Source: Phocaeicola_A sp963625535
Lineage (GTDB): Bacteria; Bacteroidota; Bacteroidia; Bacteroidales; Bacteroidaceae
Length of the DNA stretch: 33,634 nt
Assembly (NCBI GenBank): GCA_963625535.1
Contig: CAVFUK010000007.1
Coordinates: 1-33,634 of the forward strand
Direction: 5' to 3'
The number at the start of each line of letters is the position of its first letter. The first letter of the stretch is position 1. This document shows positions 7,339 to 16,700 of this stretch, piece by piece. The notes below the pieces were generated by a model. The model did no database searches and was not told the origin of the DNA. It saw only the letters and a program-made list of their open reading frames with translations. Made by a program: the position numbers and the translations under genes.

Positions 7339-10300
7339 TCATTTAGCCGGTCCCGTGACGGCAGTGTGCACGGGACTGAGGATGAAGGTGAACTCATAAT
7401 CGCCATAAGGCAAACGGTATTGCTCCAGAGGCCATGCGCCCCAGCTGTTCACGCAGCCGAGTCCCATCTGTGCCTTGTCGATGCAGAGGTTGGTGAGGTC
7501 GCTCTTCTTCACCTTCTGGGAGTGACCTTGTTGTTTGGTCCATCCCTCGTCGAGCGACTCGATGGTGTAGTGCAAAGCAGATGCCGAGAAGGGAGCCTCA
7601 GCCACAATCTGCAGTCCACGTCCAGAGGCGTTCAGCATCTGCCACCAACGAATGTCGGTCTTAGTGCCTGTCTCCTGCGGACGGATGTAGGCATAGAACT
7701 GCTCGTCCACGGTCTGGCGGTAGATGCCCAAGTCGGTCACATGGTTGCGGTCGCTGTAGTTCTCTATCGGTCCGCGACCATAGTAGTTTATCGTCTCAAA
7801 GTCCTTAGGCATAGGCATCTGCATGCCAAAGCGGAACATGGGCGACACCTTGGCCTGTGCGTCGGTGGTCATCTTCTGGGTCACCTTCACAGCACCCTTG
7901 TTGTTGATGAGATAGGTCAGGTAGAGGCGGGCGGAAACACTCTTCATGTCATACTCGGCCTTCACCAGCACCTGGTCGTCTATGGTCTCCCATTGGAGGG
8001 ATGTCAGCTTTATCTCCGGATTCTTCCAAGCCACGAACTTCTGTTGCAGGGATGCGCCGAAGTCGTTGTCCGTCGGTGCACGCCAGAAGTTGGGAGTCAA
8101 GGCAGCGCCTTCCTTCAGCATCTCCACGCCCGACAGCGTGTAGCGGCTCAAGTATCCATTGCTCCGGTTGAACTCCAGTGTATATTGGTCGCCACTGACA
8201 ATCAGATAGTTTCTATCATTATCTTGCACCTGCGGAGCCTCCACGGGCACGTTCACCAGCACTTCGTTCTTCAGTTCCATAGCCGGCGCGGCATAGGGGT
8301 TCACCACCAGTTGGTCCTTCGCCACAGCATAACAGGCAGGCAGCAGACCTTCGGCGTTCTTCAAGCGATAGGTGACGTTGAGCAACCACTCCTTGCAGTT
8401 GCAGGTGTTGCCGATAGCCAGTTTCACCTTGGCACGTTGTTGCGGAGCCACATTGAGGTTATCCATACGTCCGCTGCGCATAGCCTGTCCATCGGCCAGC
8501 AGGGTCCATTCAAGGTAATAGGCGGAGAGGTCGCGGAAGAAGTTCTCGTTATAGATTTCCACCTCGCCGTTCTTCACGTCCACAGGAGTGGTCCAGATGT
8601 TCTGATAGTAGTAGCCCACCTCGTATGCGTGCGGGTTGGGGATACGGTCGGGACCTATCAAGCCGTTGTCGCAGAAGTTCATGTCCGAAGCGTCGTAGCG
8701 GTTGAAGTCGCCACCATAGGCATAGATGGTAGCGCCGTCTTTGCCCTTCCAGCGTACGGATTGGTCCACAAAGTCCCAGATGAAGCCGCCTTGCAGACTG
8801 GGATACTTACGGATAAGGTCCCAATATTCCTTGAAGCCGCCTTCCGAGTTACCCATGGCATGAGCATACTCGCATTGAATGAGCGGTTTGGTGGTGTCGG
8901 TGCGTTTGGCATACTTCTCCATATTATAATAGTCGGCGTACATCGGACAGTCGATATCGGTGAACTCGTTGCCATGAGCCTGCTCATATTGCACGGCACG
9001 ACTAGGGTCCTCGCTCTTTATCCACCGGTAGCAAGCCTCGAAGTTGGGTCCGAAACCTGCCTCGTTGCCCAGCGACCAGAAGATGATGCTCGGGTGGTTG
9101 AAGTTCCGCTGCACATTGCGTTGGTTGCGTTCCAGGTGTGCCTTGGCGTAATCTGCGCGTTTGGCAAGTGTCTTCTCCTTGTAGCCCATGCCGTGCGACT
9201 CGAGGTTGGCCTCAGCCACCATGTAGAGTCCGTATTGGTCGCAGAGCTCATACCAGAAGGGATCGTCGGGATAGTGGCAGGTGCGCACGGCATTGATGTT
9301 GAGTTGTTTCATCAGTTGGGCGTCTTGTATCATCCGCTCGCGGGACACCACATAGCCACCGTCGGGGTCCATCTCGTGGCGGTCAGCTCCCTTGAAGAGC
9401 ACTGCCTGTCCATTCACCAGTATTTGGTTACCCTTCAACTCTATCTTGCGGAAGCCCACTTTCACGGGGATTACCTCATCCGTTCCCTGCACATTGGCGC
9501 GGAGTGTATATAAATAAGGTGTCTCGGCAGTCCACTTGTTGGGGTTCTCCACCTGCATCTCCACGCTGGCGTTGCCTTTGGCCGTAGCGGTGGCCACCTG
9601 TTGTCCGGCGGCGTCGAGCAGTTCCAGGTTCACCGTGCCACTACCCTTCTGCTCCAGTTTCACGATGAGTGTACCGTTGCGGTAGTCGGCATCGAGGTCG
9701 GGAGTCACGCGGATGTCCTGTATACGCTTTTTGTTGCGGGCGTAGAGGTAGCAGTCGCGACCCACACCGCAATAGCGGAAGAAGTCCTGGTCCTCCAGGT
9801 AGGTGCCGTCACACCAGCGGAAGGTCTGGAAGGCGATGAGATTCTCCTGTCCGGGTTTCAGGTACGAGGTGAGGTCGAACTCAGCCTCCAGTTTACTGTC
9901 CTCGCTATATCCCACATAGCGACCGTTCACCCACAGGTAGATGTTGGAGGTGACGGAACCGAAGTGGGCGATGATGTCCTTGCCTTTCCAGTCGGCAGGC
10001 ACCGTGAAGGTGCGGCGGTAGGAGCCCACGTGGTTGTTCTGCACAGGCACTTCGGGAGGATTGTTCTTGAACTGGCTACGCCAAGCATATCCAGTGTTCA
10101 CATAGAGAGGGTCGCCAAAGCCGTTCAGTTCCCAGATTCCCGGCACGGGCATCTCGTTCCAGCCCTTGTCGTTGAAGCCCATCTTCCAGAAGTCCGTGGG
10201 CCGTTGGTCGGCATTGGCCACCCAGAAGAACTTCCAGGTACCATTGAGTGTCATGTAGTTGGAGGATTGTCTGCGGTCGCCCTGCATGGCCGCGTCTTTC

Positions 10301-10440
10301 GACTCGTAGGCGAAGTAGTCGGTGTGCATAGGCGCGCGGTTGACGGCATTGACCTGGGGGTCTTGCCATTCTTTAAACGTCTGTGCGTTGATCATCAGCG
10401 CTAAGGCTGCAAAAAGTCCAGTAGTGATGTGTCTTCTCAT
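7339..10440 (-). CDS. lacZ: Secreted glycoside hydrolase family 2 beta-galactosidase
   Basis: A 1033-residue GH2 enzyme with the E. coli LacZ-like five-domain layout. A signal peptide (residues 1-19, MINA before Q20) places it in the periplasm or outside, unlike E. coli LacZ. It is followed by the sugar-binding jelly-roll (about 50-230), an immunoglobulin-like domain, the TIM barrel (about 340-640), and a C-terminal small-chain domain (about 740-1025). The acid/base glutamate is E460 in SLGNEAGFG and the nucleophile is E524 in IQCEYAHAMGNS; DFVDQSVRWKG follows. The expected role is cleavage of terminal beta-galactosides from dietary or host glycans. No SusC/SusD pair or regulator lies nearby, so it is not part of an obvious polysaccharide utilisation locus. 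It has its own promoter. The symbol is used for family resemblance. Confidence 0.93.
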   Translation of the reverse strand: MRRHITTGLFAALALMINAQTFKEWQDPQVNAVNRAPMHTDYFAYESKDAAMQGDRRQSSNYMTLNGTWKFFWVANADQRPTDFWKMGFNDKGWNEMPVPGIWELNGFGDPLYVNTGYAWRSQFKNNPPEVPVQNNHVGSYRRTFTVPADWKGKDIIAHFGSVTSNIYLWVNGRYVGYSEDSKLEAEFDLTSYLKPGQENLIAFQTFRWCDGTYLEDQDFFRYCGVGRDCYLYARNKKRIQDIRVTPDLDADYRNGTLIVKLEQKGSGTVNLELLDAAGQQVATATAKGNASVEMQVENPNKWTAETPYLYTLRANVQGTDEVIPVKVGFRKIELKGNQILVNGQAVLFKGADRHEMDPDGGYVVSRERMIQDAQLMKQLNINAVRTCHYPDDPFWYELCDQYGLYMVAEANLESHGMGYKEKTLAKRADYAKAHLERNQRNVQRNFNHPSIIFWSLGNEAGFGPNFEACYRWIKSEDPSRAVQYEQAHGNEFTDIDCPMYADYYNMEKYAKRTDTTKPLIQCEYAHAMGNSEGGFKEYWDLIRKYPSLQGGFIWDFVDQSVRWKGKDGATIYAYGGDFNRYDASDMNFCDNGLIGPDRIPNPHAYEVGYYYQNIWTTPVDVKNGEVEIYNENFFRDLSAYYLEWTLLADGQAMRSGRMDNLNVAPQQRAKVKLAIGNTCNCKEWLLNVTYRLKNAEGLLPACYAVAKDQLVVNPYAAPAMELKNEVLVNVPVEAPQVQDNDRNYLIVSGDQYTLEFNRSNGYLSRYTLSGVEMLKEGAALTPNFWRAPTDNDFGASLQQKFVAWKNPEIKLTSLQWETIDDQVLVKAEYDMKSVSARLYLTYLINNKGAVKVTQKMTTDAQAKVSPMFRFGMQMPMPKDFETINYYGRGPIENYSDRNHVTDLGIYRQTVDEQFYAYIRPQETGTKTDIRWWQMLNASGRGLQIVAEAPFSASALHYTIESLDEGWTKQQGHSQKVKKSDLTNLCIDKAQMGLGCVNSWGAWPLEQYRLPYGDYEFTFILSPVHTAVTGPAK

Positions 10441-10463
10441 GATTGTAATCTATTATTTAATAA

Positions 10464-10504
10464 TGTAGCGGCAAGCACACACATTCCATGTCCTCGCCGC
10501 TACA
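10464..10504. repeat. Perfect 9-base inverted repeat in lacZ leader, touching the -7 box
   Basis: TGTAGCGGC (10464-10472) and GCCGCTACA (10496-10504), separated by 23 bases. On the minus strand the first arm overlaps the last two bases of the lacZ -7 box and covers the expected transcription start, so the RNA would begin with a hairpin, or a symmetric protein could bind across the start site. Confidence 0.7.
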
Positions 10505-10510
10505 AAGATA
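10503..10510 (-). promoter_or_regulatory. Promoter -7 box for lacZ
   Basis: The minus strand reads TATCTTTG, a perfect TAnnTTTG match, 62 bases before the lacZ ATG. The -33 element is poor (TTGG about 25 bases upstream). The 173-base meaB-lacZ gap also holds a small AGCC-AGAA-GGCT hairpin but no clear meaB terminator. Confidence 0.55.
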
Positions 10511-10613
10511 CTATTTGTCCGTATATCGCGACAGCCAATTATCGTTCAATTTAGGGCAGAAATCAACCAAGCCAGAAGGCTCGTCTCTTTCATCGGCTAT
10601 ATATTGGTCGCTT

Positions 10614-11720
10614 TTACTTCTTGTTGAAGTAGATGTCCAGTAGCTGCCGGGCAGCTACAAAGGAGGTGAGCTTGCCACCAAGCACATCGTTCTCCTTGTC
10701 CGCCAGCATCGACGAGATGGTGGGGTTGTTGTAGAAGTTGTCGCGCAACTGCTCGTTGATGGACTCATACATCCAGTATTTCGACTGCTCGTTGCGGCGA
10801 TAGTCGAAGTATCCGTTGAGCTTCACGAAGTTGATGTAGCGGTCTATCATGTCCCAAATTTCTTTGATACCCAGTCCGTAGAAGCCGGAATAGGTGAGCA
10901 CCTCGGGTGTCCATCCGCTCTCGGGGGCAGGGAAAAGGTGCAGGGCGTTGCGGAAGTGGGTGGCTGCCAGCTTGGCTTTCTCGATGTTGCTGCCGTCGGC
11001 TTTGTTTATCACGATACCATCCGCCATCTCCATGATGCCGCGCTTGATGCCTTGCAGCTCGTCGCCAGTGCCTGCCAGTTGGATGAGCAGGAAGAAGTCG
11101 ACCATGGAATGGACGGCTGTCTCGCTCTGTCCCACACCTACCGTCTCCACGAATATCTTGTCGTAGCCGGCGGCCTCGCACAGGATGATGGTCTCGCGGG
11201 TCTTGCGGGCCACACCTCCCAACGAGCCTGCCGATGGGCTAGGACGGATGAACGACTTCGGATGCACAGAGAGTTTCTCCATGCGGGTCTTGTCGCCCAG
11301 AATGCTTCCCTTGCTGCGTTCGCTGCTCGGGTCGATGGCAAGCACGGCCAGTTTGCCGCCGCGCTCCAGCACATGGAGGCCGAACACGTCGATGGACGTG
11401 CTCTTGCCGGCACCTGGCACGCCGCTGATGCCCACGCGCACAGAGTTGCCGGCGTAGGGCAGACATTTCTCTATCACCTCTTGGGCCAGGGCTTGATGTT
11501 CGGGGCGCACGCTCTCAACCAGTGTCACCGCTTGACTGAGGATGGTGACGTCCTGTTTCAGGATGCCCTCCACATAGTCCGACACCGACAGCTCGCGTCG
11601 CTTCACACGGTGGCGACTTTTCAGGTATGGGCTGACGGTGGCGGGATGTTCTATTCCCTTGTTGACGGCCAGTCCTTTGTATTCCTCGCTATTCTCTGGA
11701 TGTTCCATAGTTTGTTCCAT
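10614..11720 (-). CDS. meaB: Methylmalonyl-CoA mutase-associated GTPase (MeaB / ArgK family)
   Basis: A 368-residue G3E-type P-loop GTPase that chaperones adenosylcobalamin-dependent methylmalonyl-CoA mutase, gating cofactor loading and protecting the enzyme. Motifs: Walker A GVPGAGKST (100-108), DPSSERSKGSILGDKTRM (130-147), the switch-region ETVGVGQSE (192-200) and the base-specificity motif NKADGS (239-244). The first 40 residues are variable, so the start could be M1 or M5. The mutase subunits are not in the window. The gene begins 11 bases after the DUF1573 gene stop and is probably co-transcribed with it, an association I cannot explain functionally. Confidence 0.95.
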   Translation of the reverse strand: MEQTMEHPENSEEYKGLAVNKGIEHPATVSPYLKSRHRVKRRELSVSDYVEGILKQDVTILSQAVTLVESVRPEHQALAQEVIEKCLPYAGNSVRVGISGVPGAGKSTSIDVFGLHVLERGGKLAVLAIDPSSERSKGSILGDKTRMEKLSVHPKSFIRPSPSAGSLGGVARKTRETIILCEAAGYDKIFVETVGVGQSETAVHSMVDFFLLIQLAGTGDELQGIKRGIMEMADGIVINKADGSNIEKAKLAATHFRNALHLFPAPESGWTPEVLTYSGFYGLGIKEIWDMIDRYINFVKLNGYFDYRRNEQSKYWMYESINEQLRDNFYNNPTISSMLADKENDVLGGKLTSFVAARQLLDIYFNKK

Positions 11721-11731
11721 ACGTGTTGATG

Positions 11732-12799
11732 CTATTTGGTGACTTTTATCTTCAGTTCCAACTTCGGATGGTTGGGGTCGTTCGTTATCATCACTACTTT
11801 GTAGTCGCCCGTGCGCTTGCGCAGATAGGCCTCCTGTATCTTCACCTTCAGCTGTACCTTTGCTCCCGGAAGCACCGTGCGTTTGCCCAGATGTACGTTG
11901 ATGGCAGGGTTGCTCACCTGCAGCGAGTGAATCTCCAGGTCGGACTTGCCGCTATTGGTCAGCACCACCTTGGCGACACCCTTCTGTTTCTTGCCGAGCT
12001 GGAAGTCGAGCTCCGTCTGCGAGAGGGCCGCCACCGGCGCGTTGTTCCGCTGGTAGCCTGTCAACTTCGAGAAGTCGGGCAGCAGTATGGAGGAGATTAC
12101 GATCTCGTTGTCGTCGTTCACCTTATCGCCGGAGTAGCGCGACAGGTAGACCGAGGTACGCTTCAGTCCGAAGTCTGTGAGTTTGTCCGACAGGAGGGTC
12201 AGTTGCAGCTTGCCTGGCACCTTAGGTTGCAACTTCTCCGGCACCGACTTCACCTCCAAGTACGACGGCAGGTGCATCAGCACCGGCTCGCAAGCCTCAG
12301 TGGAGGTGTTCAGTATCTCCAGCTCCACGGTAGGATGTTCGCCGCGGTTCACGTCGGGGAAGTCCAGCGTGTTCTTGTTCAGGTAGAACGAACCTATCTG
12401 CACCGGATAGTCCTTGGAATAGTCCGATATCTCCGACCGCACCACACCTTTCATTATCAGGTAGATGGGCTTGGCCGAGGCGTTAGTCGTCACCTCGAGG
12501 AACTTCTCGAAATGGCCCAGCATCTTGGCGTCGTAGGTGACGGAGACCTGCGTGGAGGCGTTCGGTTCCACGGGAGTGTTGTCCCACTTCGCATCCATGC
12601 AGCCGCACGATGCTTTCACGTCGCGGATGAGCAGCGGGTCGTTTCCCTTGTTGGTCAATGTAAACGATACGGTGACTGGCTTTTTCCACAGCACCTCACC
12701 GATATTCTGTTCTGTCTCGTTGCAGAAGACGAGCGGTTGAGCCTGTGTCAACGCCGTCATTCCCAGCAACAGACATGCTATAGTGATTCTTCGATTCAT
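11732..12799 (-). CDS. Secreted DUF1573-domain protein with Ig-like repeats
   Basis: A 355-residue exported protein: signal peptide 1-20 (ALTQA before Q), then about three consecutive beta-sandwich modules. The first (about 23-120) has the DUF1573 pattern, FxxxNxGxxPLxIxxVxxSCGCMxAxW (SCGC at about 64-67). A second, more divergent module covers about 135-235 and a third about 245-355 (LTNSGKSDLEIHSLQVSNPAI). DUF1573 proteins are abundant in Bacteroidetes and of unknown function; the fold resembles ASPM/SPD-2/Hydin immunoglobulin-like domains. It heads a probable operon with meaB and has a -7 box 23 bases upstream of its ATG. Confidence 0.9.
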   Translation of the reverse strand: MNRRITIACLLLGMTALTQAQPLVFCNETEQNIGEVLWKKPVTVSFTLTNKGNDPLLIRDVKASCGCMDAKWDNTPVEPNASTQVSVTYDAKMLGHFEKFLEVTTNASAKPIYLIMKGVVRSEISDYSKDYPVQIGSFYLNKNTLDFPDVNRGEHPTVELEILNTSTEACEPVLMHLPSYLEVKSVPEKLQPKVPGKLQLTLLSDKLTDFGLKRTSVYLSRYSGDKVNDDNEIVISSILLPDFSKLTGYQRNNAPVAALSQTELDFQLGKKQKGVAKVVLTNSGKSDLEIHSLQVSNPAINVHLGKRTVLPGAKVQLKVKIQEAYLRKRTGDYKVVMITNDPNHPKLELKIKVTK

Positions 12800-12821
12800 A
12801 ATTTCTTTCGTGATAGGGCAA

Positions 12822-12829
12822 CAAAGGTA
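12822..12829 (-). promoter_or_regulatory. Promoter -7 box for DUF1573-meaB
   Basis: The minus strand reads TACCTTTG, a perfect TAnnTTTG match, 23 bases before the DUF1573 start codon. It lies back-to-back with the lipoprotein promoter box at 12851-12858. Confidence 0.6.
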
Positions 12830-12850
12830 GAAAAAATAAAAAGAAAGCGC

Positions 12851-12858
12851 TATCTTTG
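12851..12858 (+). promoter_or_regulatory. Promoter -7 box for small lipoprotein
   Basis: TATCTTTG, a perfect TAnnTTTG match, 29 bases before the ATG at 12888. Its -33 region falls across the -7 box of the divergent DUF1573 promoter, so the two may compete. Confidence 0.6.
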
Positions 12859-12887
12859 CACGTCATTTAACAAAAAGATACGCAACT

Positions 12888-13364
12888 ATGGGTACAGTGA
12901 AAAACTATCTGTTCATTGCTCTGTCGTTCATCGCCCTCATCGCATGCACGTCATGCCAGAGCGAGGAAGAGATGGAGAACAACATCCTCGAGGGTTATTG
13001 CTGGGAGGGTCAGCTCCCCATCTACAACTATGGAAACGAGTATTATAGCCGCTTCTACTTCGAGTCGGACGGCAGCGGTGTGGAGGAGGTCTACATCAAC
13101 GGTCGCCACGACAGCGACTATCCCTTCACCTGGGGGTGGATAAACGGATACTACAGCGTGCTGCAGCTGAAGTACGGAAACCGTTGGAACGTCTCCTACT
13201 CCTGCATCAACGTGATACAGGTGAAGCACGGTCTGCTGACAGGTTACTTCTACGAGGACATCCAGGATTTCTACTACGAGTACGAGAACGGCACCTCCAC
13301 ATCTTACACCGACCGCTACGTGCGCCTCACCGCCAAGACGGGCGTTCACCGCTACAATAATTAA
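12888..13364 (+). CDS. Small putative surface lipoprotein, unknown function
   Basis: A 158-residue protein that I do not recognise. The N-terminus is a type II signal with lipobox LIAC (C20), or alternatively C23. Directly after C23 comes Q-S-E-E-E; an acidic run near the acylated cysteine resembles the Bacteroidetes lipoprotein export signal that sends lipoproteins to the cell surface (known from Capnocytophaga and Bacteroides; applying it here is inference). The mature part is rich in Tyr, Trp and Gly in alternating beta-like stretches (YNYGNEYYSRFYFESDGSG, WGWINGYYSV) with one further cysteine, suggesting a small beta-barrel or sandwich. It has its own promoter and terminator, so it is a single-gene unit. 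Confidence 0.85.
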   Translation: MGTVKNYLFIALSFIALIACTSCQSEEEMENNILEGYCWEGQLPIYNYGNEYYSRFYFESDGSGVEEVYINGRHDSDYPFTWGWINGYYSVLQLKYGNRWNVSYSCINVIQVKHGLLTGYFYEDIQDFYYEYENGTSTSYTDRYVRLTAKTGVHRYNN

Positions 13365-13420
13365 GGCTTTTCCACACGAGTTACAATCAACCGTCAGCAG
13401 AGTCATAGCTCACCGAAAAT

Positions 13421-13461
13421 TGAGCCTAGGGTCTCGGGCATTTGAGCCTAGGCTCATTTTT
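13421..13461 (+). terminator. Terminator after small lipoprotein, with duplicated arm
   Basis: TGAGCCTAGG occurs at 13421-13430 and again at 13443-13452, the second inside the perfect palindrome TGAGCCTAGGCTCA (13443-13456), followed by five Ts. The first copy can pair with CCTAGGCTCA (10 base pairs, 16-base loop), or the palindrome can fold on itself. It lies 56 bases past the lipoprotein stop. In the following 13462-13629 I see no credible gene or site. Confidence 0.75.
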
Positions 13462-13629
13462 CCGCAATACCTCATTCTCCGTAGAACAAGCTTTATCGAC
13501 CTATAGGCAACGTGTCCTTGCAAAAGGAACTGCAGCCTATGGCCGACATAATACAGCTAAAATACGTTTAGATTCTTATTCGGGAGCATTTACCAAGGGA
13601 TGGTACAACATCCGCCCACCCGAAAAATT

Positions 13630-13681
13630 GTTCGTCATACCCTGTCAAGCGGCTGGACTGGCTTGACAGAATATGACGAAC
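13630..13681 (-). terminator. Terminator after alpha-2-macroglobulin-like gene
   Basis: A long inverted repeat: GTTCGTCATA (13630-13639) pairs with TATGACGAAC (13672-13681), and CTGTCAAGC (13642-13650) pairs with GCTTGACAG (13661-13669), with a 2-base internal mismatch between the stems. On the minus strand it is followed by AATTTTT. It lies 37 bases past the stop codon of the large gene. Confidence 0.9.
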
Positions 13682-13718
13682 GGAAATCTTACTTACAAAA
13701 CGTAGAGCGAAGGAGACA

Positions 13719-16700
13719 CTACCGCTGCACACGGAGCACCTGTCCGCCAGTGCGAGCACCGAAGGCAGGGGCGTAGGCGGACTGCACCTTCACGGTTCCC
13801 ATCTCGTAGGAGCCTGGCATAGTCAGGTAGTAGAGACTCTCGAAGGTGTGCGTACCTTTCGTCAGTTTGTCCATATAGTACTCCATGGTGGCATCCTTTA
13901 TGGCGAGATAGTAACCCCAACGGTAACCGGAATGGGTGGAGAGAGGTTCCATGCAGGAGGCACGGTTCTCCTTCACCTGGATGAAGTCCATATCGCGGTC
14001 GGCTTTCAACGTCAGCACACTCTTCACCTTGTCGCCCACCCGCAACTGCGTGTCGGCGGTCACCTTCTGCCACTCGGTACCGTTCTTCGTCGAGCGCTCC
14101 ACATAGAGGTCGCGACGGATGGAGAGTCCTTCTGCGTAGGGTGCCAACTTGTCCACCTCCTCGGTGTAGCGGGCGTATACGGCTCCGTACGAGAGACCAT
14201 CGTCAGCCTTCTCCACGGTGAAGGTGCGCGGTGCCTGTTGCTTAGCCGGCAGCGACAGGGTCTCCTTCACGGAGTTGAGACCGATGGTGGGCTCCTGCCC
14301 TACCCGCTCGCCATCCAGCTGCAGCTTCGGCATCGGCTTGTCCGCCAACAGGGAGGTGTTATCCAGTAACAGGGCATAGACGGCGTTGACGGTGTTCAGC
14401 GGTGTGTCCCAACTCTGCACACGCTTCTGCTGCAACAGCCATTGGCGCATCTCTGCCACTTCCGTGTCGTGTCCGCCCACCCGCTGCAGGGTCTCTATCA
14501 CCATGCTCTCAGTCGGTATGCGGTAGTCGCTCCAAGTGTACTCTGCCAGGAAGGTGTCGTAGTAGCGTCCCATTTCGGGAGTGGCCACGCTGTACTCGAG
14601 CAACGTCTTCACCAGATCGACACGCAAGGAGGCGTCGGCCTCGCTGTCGAACAGTTGTGCCGCCACGGCTTTGCCGTAGATAGTCATCTTTCCGGTGGTT
14701 TCCTTCACGCGCTTCATGAAATAGTCGCTGGTCTTCTGCAACTCTTTGTCCAACGGACGTTGTGCCAAGTGGTTCAGATAGAGGTAGCTGAAGACGAACT
14801 CGCCAGGCCACCAGTAGTTCTTGTCCTTGCGCATCTCCGTCTCTATCTCCTTGGCAATGCCGTCGAGATAGCGGAATCCGTTGTCCACCATCTGGGTGCA
14901 GGCGCTGTTCATCACGCCGGTGAGGAACTTTGCACGTAACAGGGTCTCCATTACGGTGAGGGTCATGTAGCTGTTCGCCCGCATGCCTTTGTACCAACTC
15001 CATCCACCTTCGTCGGTCTGCAAGTCACGCAACTTGCTGATGTAGAGCTCTTGCTGGTTGCGCAGGGTGTTGAGATCGAACTGCTGGCAGAGGCGGCGTT
15101 GCTGTGTCTCACGGTCGGCGTCCTCCACGAAGGGAGAGGCTTCCAACAGGAGTTCCTTCAGCTCGGGGTTGCGTTGCAACTCGCTCTGCAGGGTCTCCTC
15201 GGGGGCGTTAGCGCCTTGCGCTTTCCAAGCGTCCATGAGGGTGCGGATGCGCGGATTGTGCTCCACCATCCACGTGGAGAGCAGCGAGGCATAATAGGCG
15301 GCTGAGAGCGAGCAGGCGTTGTGGTCCGAAGGCGACTCCACGGAAGGCAATGCAAGCACCGCCAACCATGCGGGGTTGCCGGTGAACTCCACAGTCAGGT
15401 GGCGGTTGGTGACCGTAGCGCTTTGGTTATTGAAGAGTTTAGAGAGGTCCTTCTTCAGCGTTCCTGGTTGTGTCATGGTCACACTGACGGCCTCCACCAC
15501 GGATTCTTTCTTGTCGAGCACCGGCAGCAGGTGTTGCTCGCCGTCGCTGTATCCGTTGCCTTCAGCCACCATACGGCAGGCCATCACGGGATGGTCGGCG
15601 GTCACGTTGTAGGTGAAGGAAACAGGCAGCGTGTTCCCGGCCTTCAAACTGAAGGATTGGCGTGCCATGTGGAAAATCTTCTCCGTCACAGGGTCGAAGA
15701 GCTCCATGCGTACGGTGCCGGAAATGGACTTCTGGGTGAGGTTGGAGAGGGTCGCTGAGAGCGTCGCCTTGTCCCCCACCCTGAGGAAGCGCGGTAGGGA
15801 GGCTTGCAGCATGAATTCCTTGGAGGCCACCGCCAGTGTGTCGAGCACAGCGCAGTCCATGGTCTTGTTGTGGGCCAAGCCCTTCAAGTGCCAGGTGGTG
15901 AGGCTCTCGGGCAGGGTGAAGACGATGTCCACCTCGCCTTGCTCGTTAGTGCGGAGCTGGGGATAGAAGAAGGCCGTTTCGGCGAAGTTGGTGCGGGGAG
16001 AAGCATCGGTGGCACCAGCGGCAGACGCCTCTTCTTGCGGAACTACCACCTCGTTGAGCACCATTGTCTCCTTCGCCGCAGCCAAGTTGCCCGCTACGCC
16101 CATGACCACTTCTGGCACATCGCTCGCCCTTCTCAAGAACACGAGCTCCTCGTCTGCCATACTCAGTTTTAGTGCCTTGCGTGTTCCTCTGATCTTCAGT
16201 CCATATTCCATCGAGTGGAAGGGATTGAGCAGTGTCGTATAGGTCAGCTCCCGCAAAGGCAACTCGTTCAATTTGAAACCGAGGAATTGATAAATGTTGT
16301 CCACAGGAGAGACCCTCATGTTCAAATAAGGGATATTCCTATTTATATAATAAGGTATACGCCATGTTCCTGAACTGAAGTTCTTGTCTAGCGAGGCATC
16401 GTAGAGGGTTGCCATCAATTCGGCATCGGCAGGCTTCCCCTCCTTATCGAGTACCTGTAGCCTCCACTCTTCCTTGCCTCCAGCGGTCAGCTTATCACGG
16501 AAGGTCTTCCACTTCAGCCGCAGTCGTTTGTCAGGCTTCGGTTTCTCTATGACTATCTTCCTTTTGTGGAGTTTGCCTTCTTTTATGAAAGCACACTCCA
16601 CAATCATGAAGTTTCCAAAATCCAGCTTATCGGGAGAGTGCATAATCCCTTTATGCAATTCATTGGACAGCGTCAGCACCGTTGCCCGGCGTTTATCGTC

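Noticed and set aside
7309..9513. 734-codon plus-strand frame antisense to lacZ
   Set aside because: It lies wholly opposite a clear GH2 enzyme; the His/Val/Leu-rich translation is a by-product of GC-rich third codon positions.
10441..10613. meaB terminator
   Set aside because: Only a 4-base AGCC/GGCT hairpin without a T run is present, too weak to list as a terminator.
11723..13048. 441-codon plus-strand frame antisense to the DUF1573 gene
   Set aside because: It is opposite a secreted DUF1573 protein, crosses two promoters and runs into the lipoprotein gene; no domain-like content.
13526..13537. CTGCAGCCTAT shared with the region near 33519
   Set aside because: A short match containing a common hexamer; flanks are unrelated, so it is most likely chance.
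13442..13666. 74-codon plus-strand frame between the lipoprotein and alpha-2-macroglobulin genes
   Set aside because: It begins inside one terminator and ends inside another; no promoter or recognisable content.
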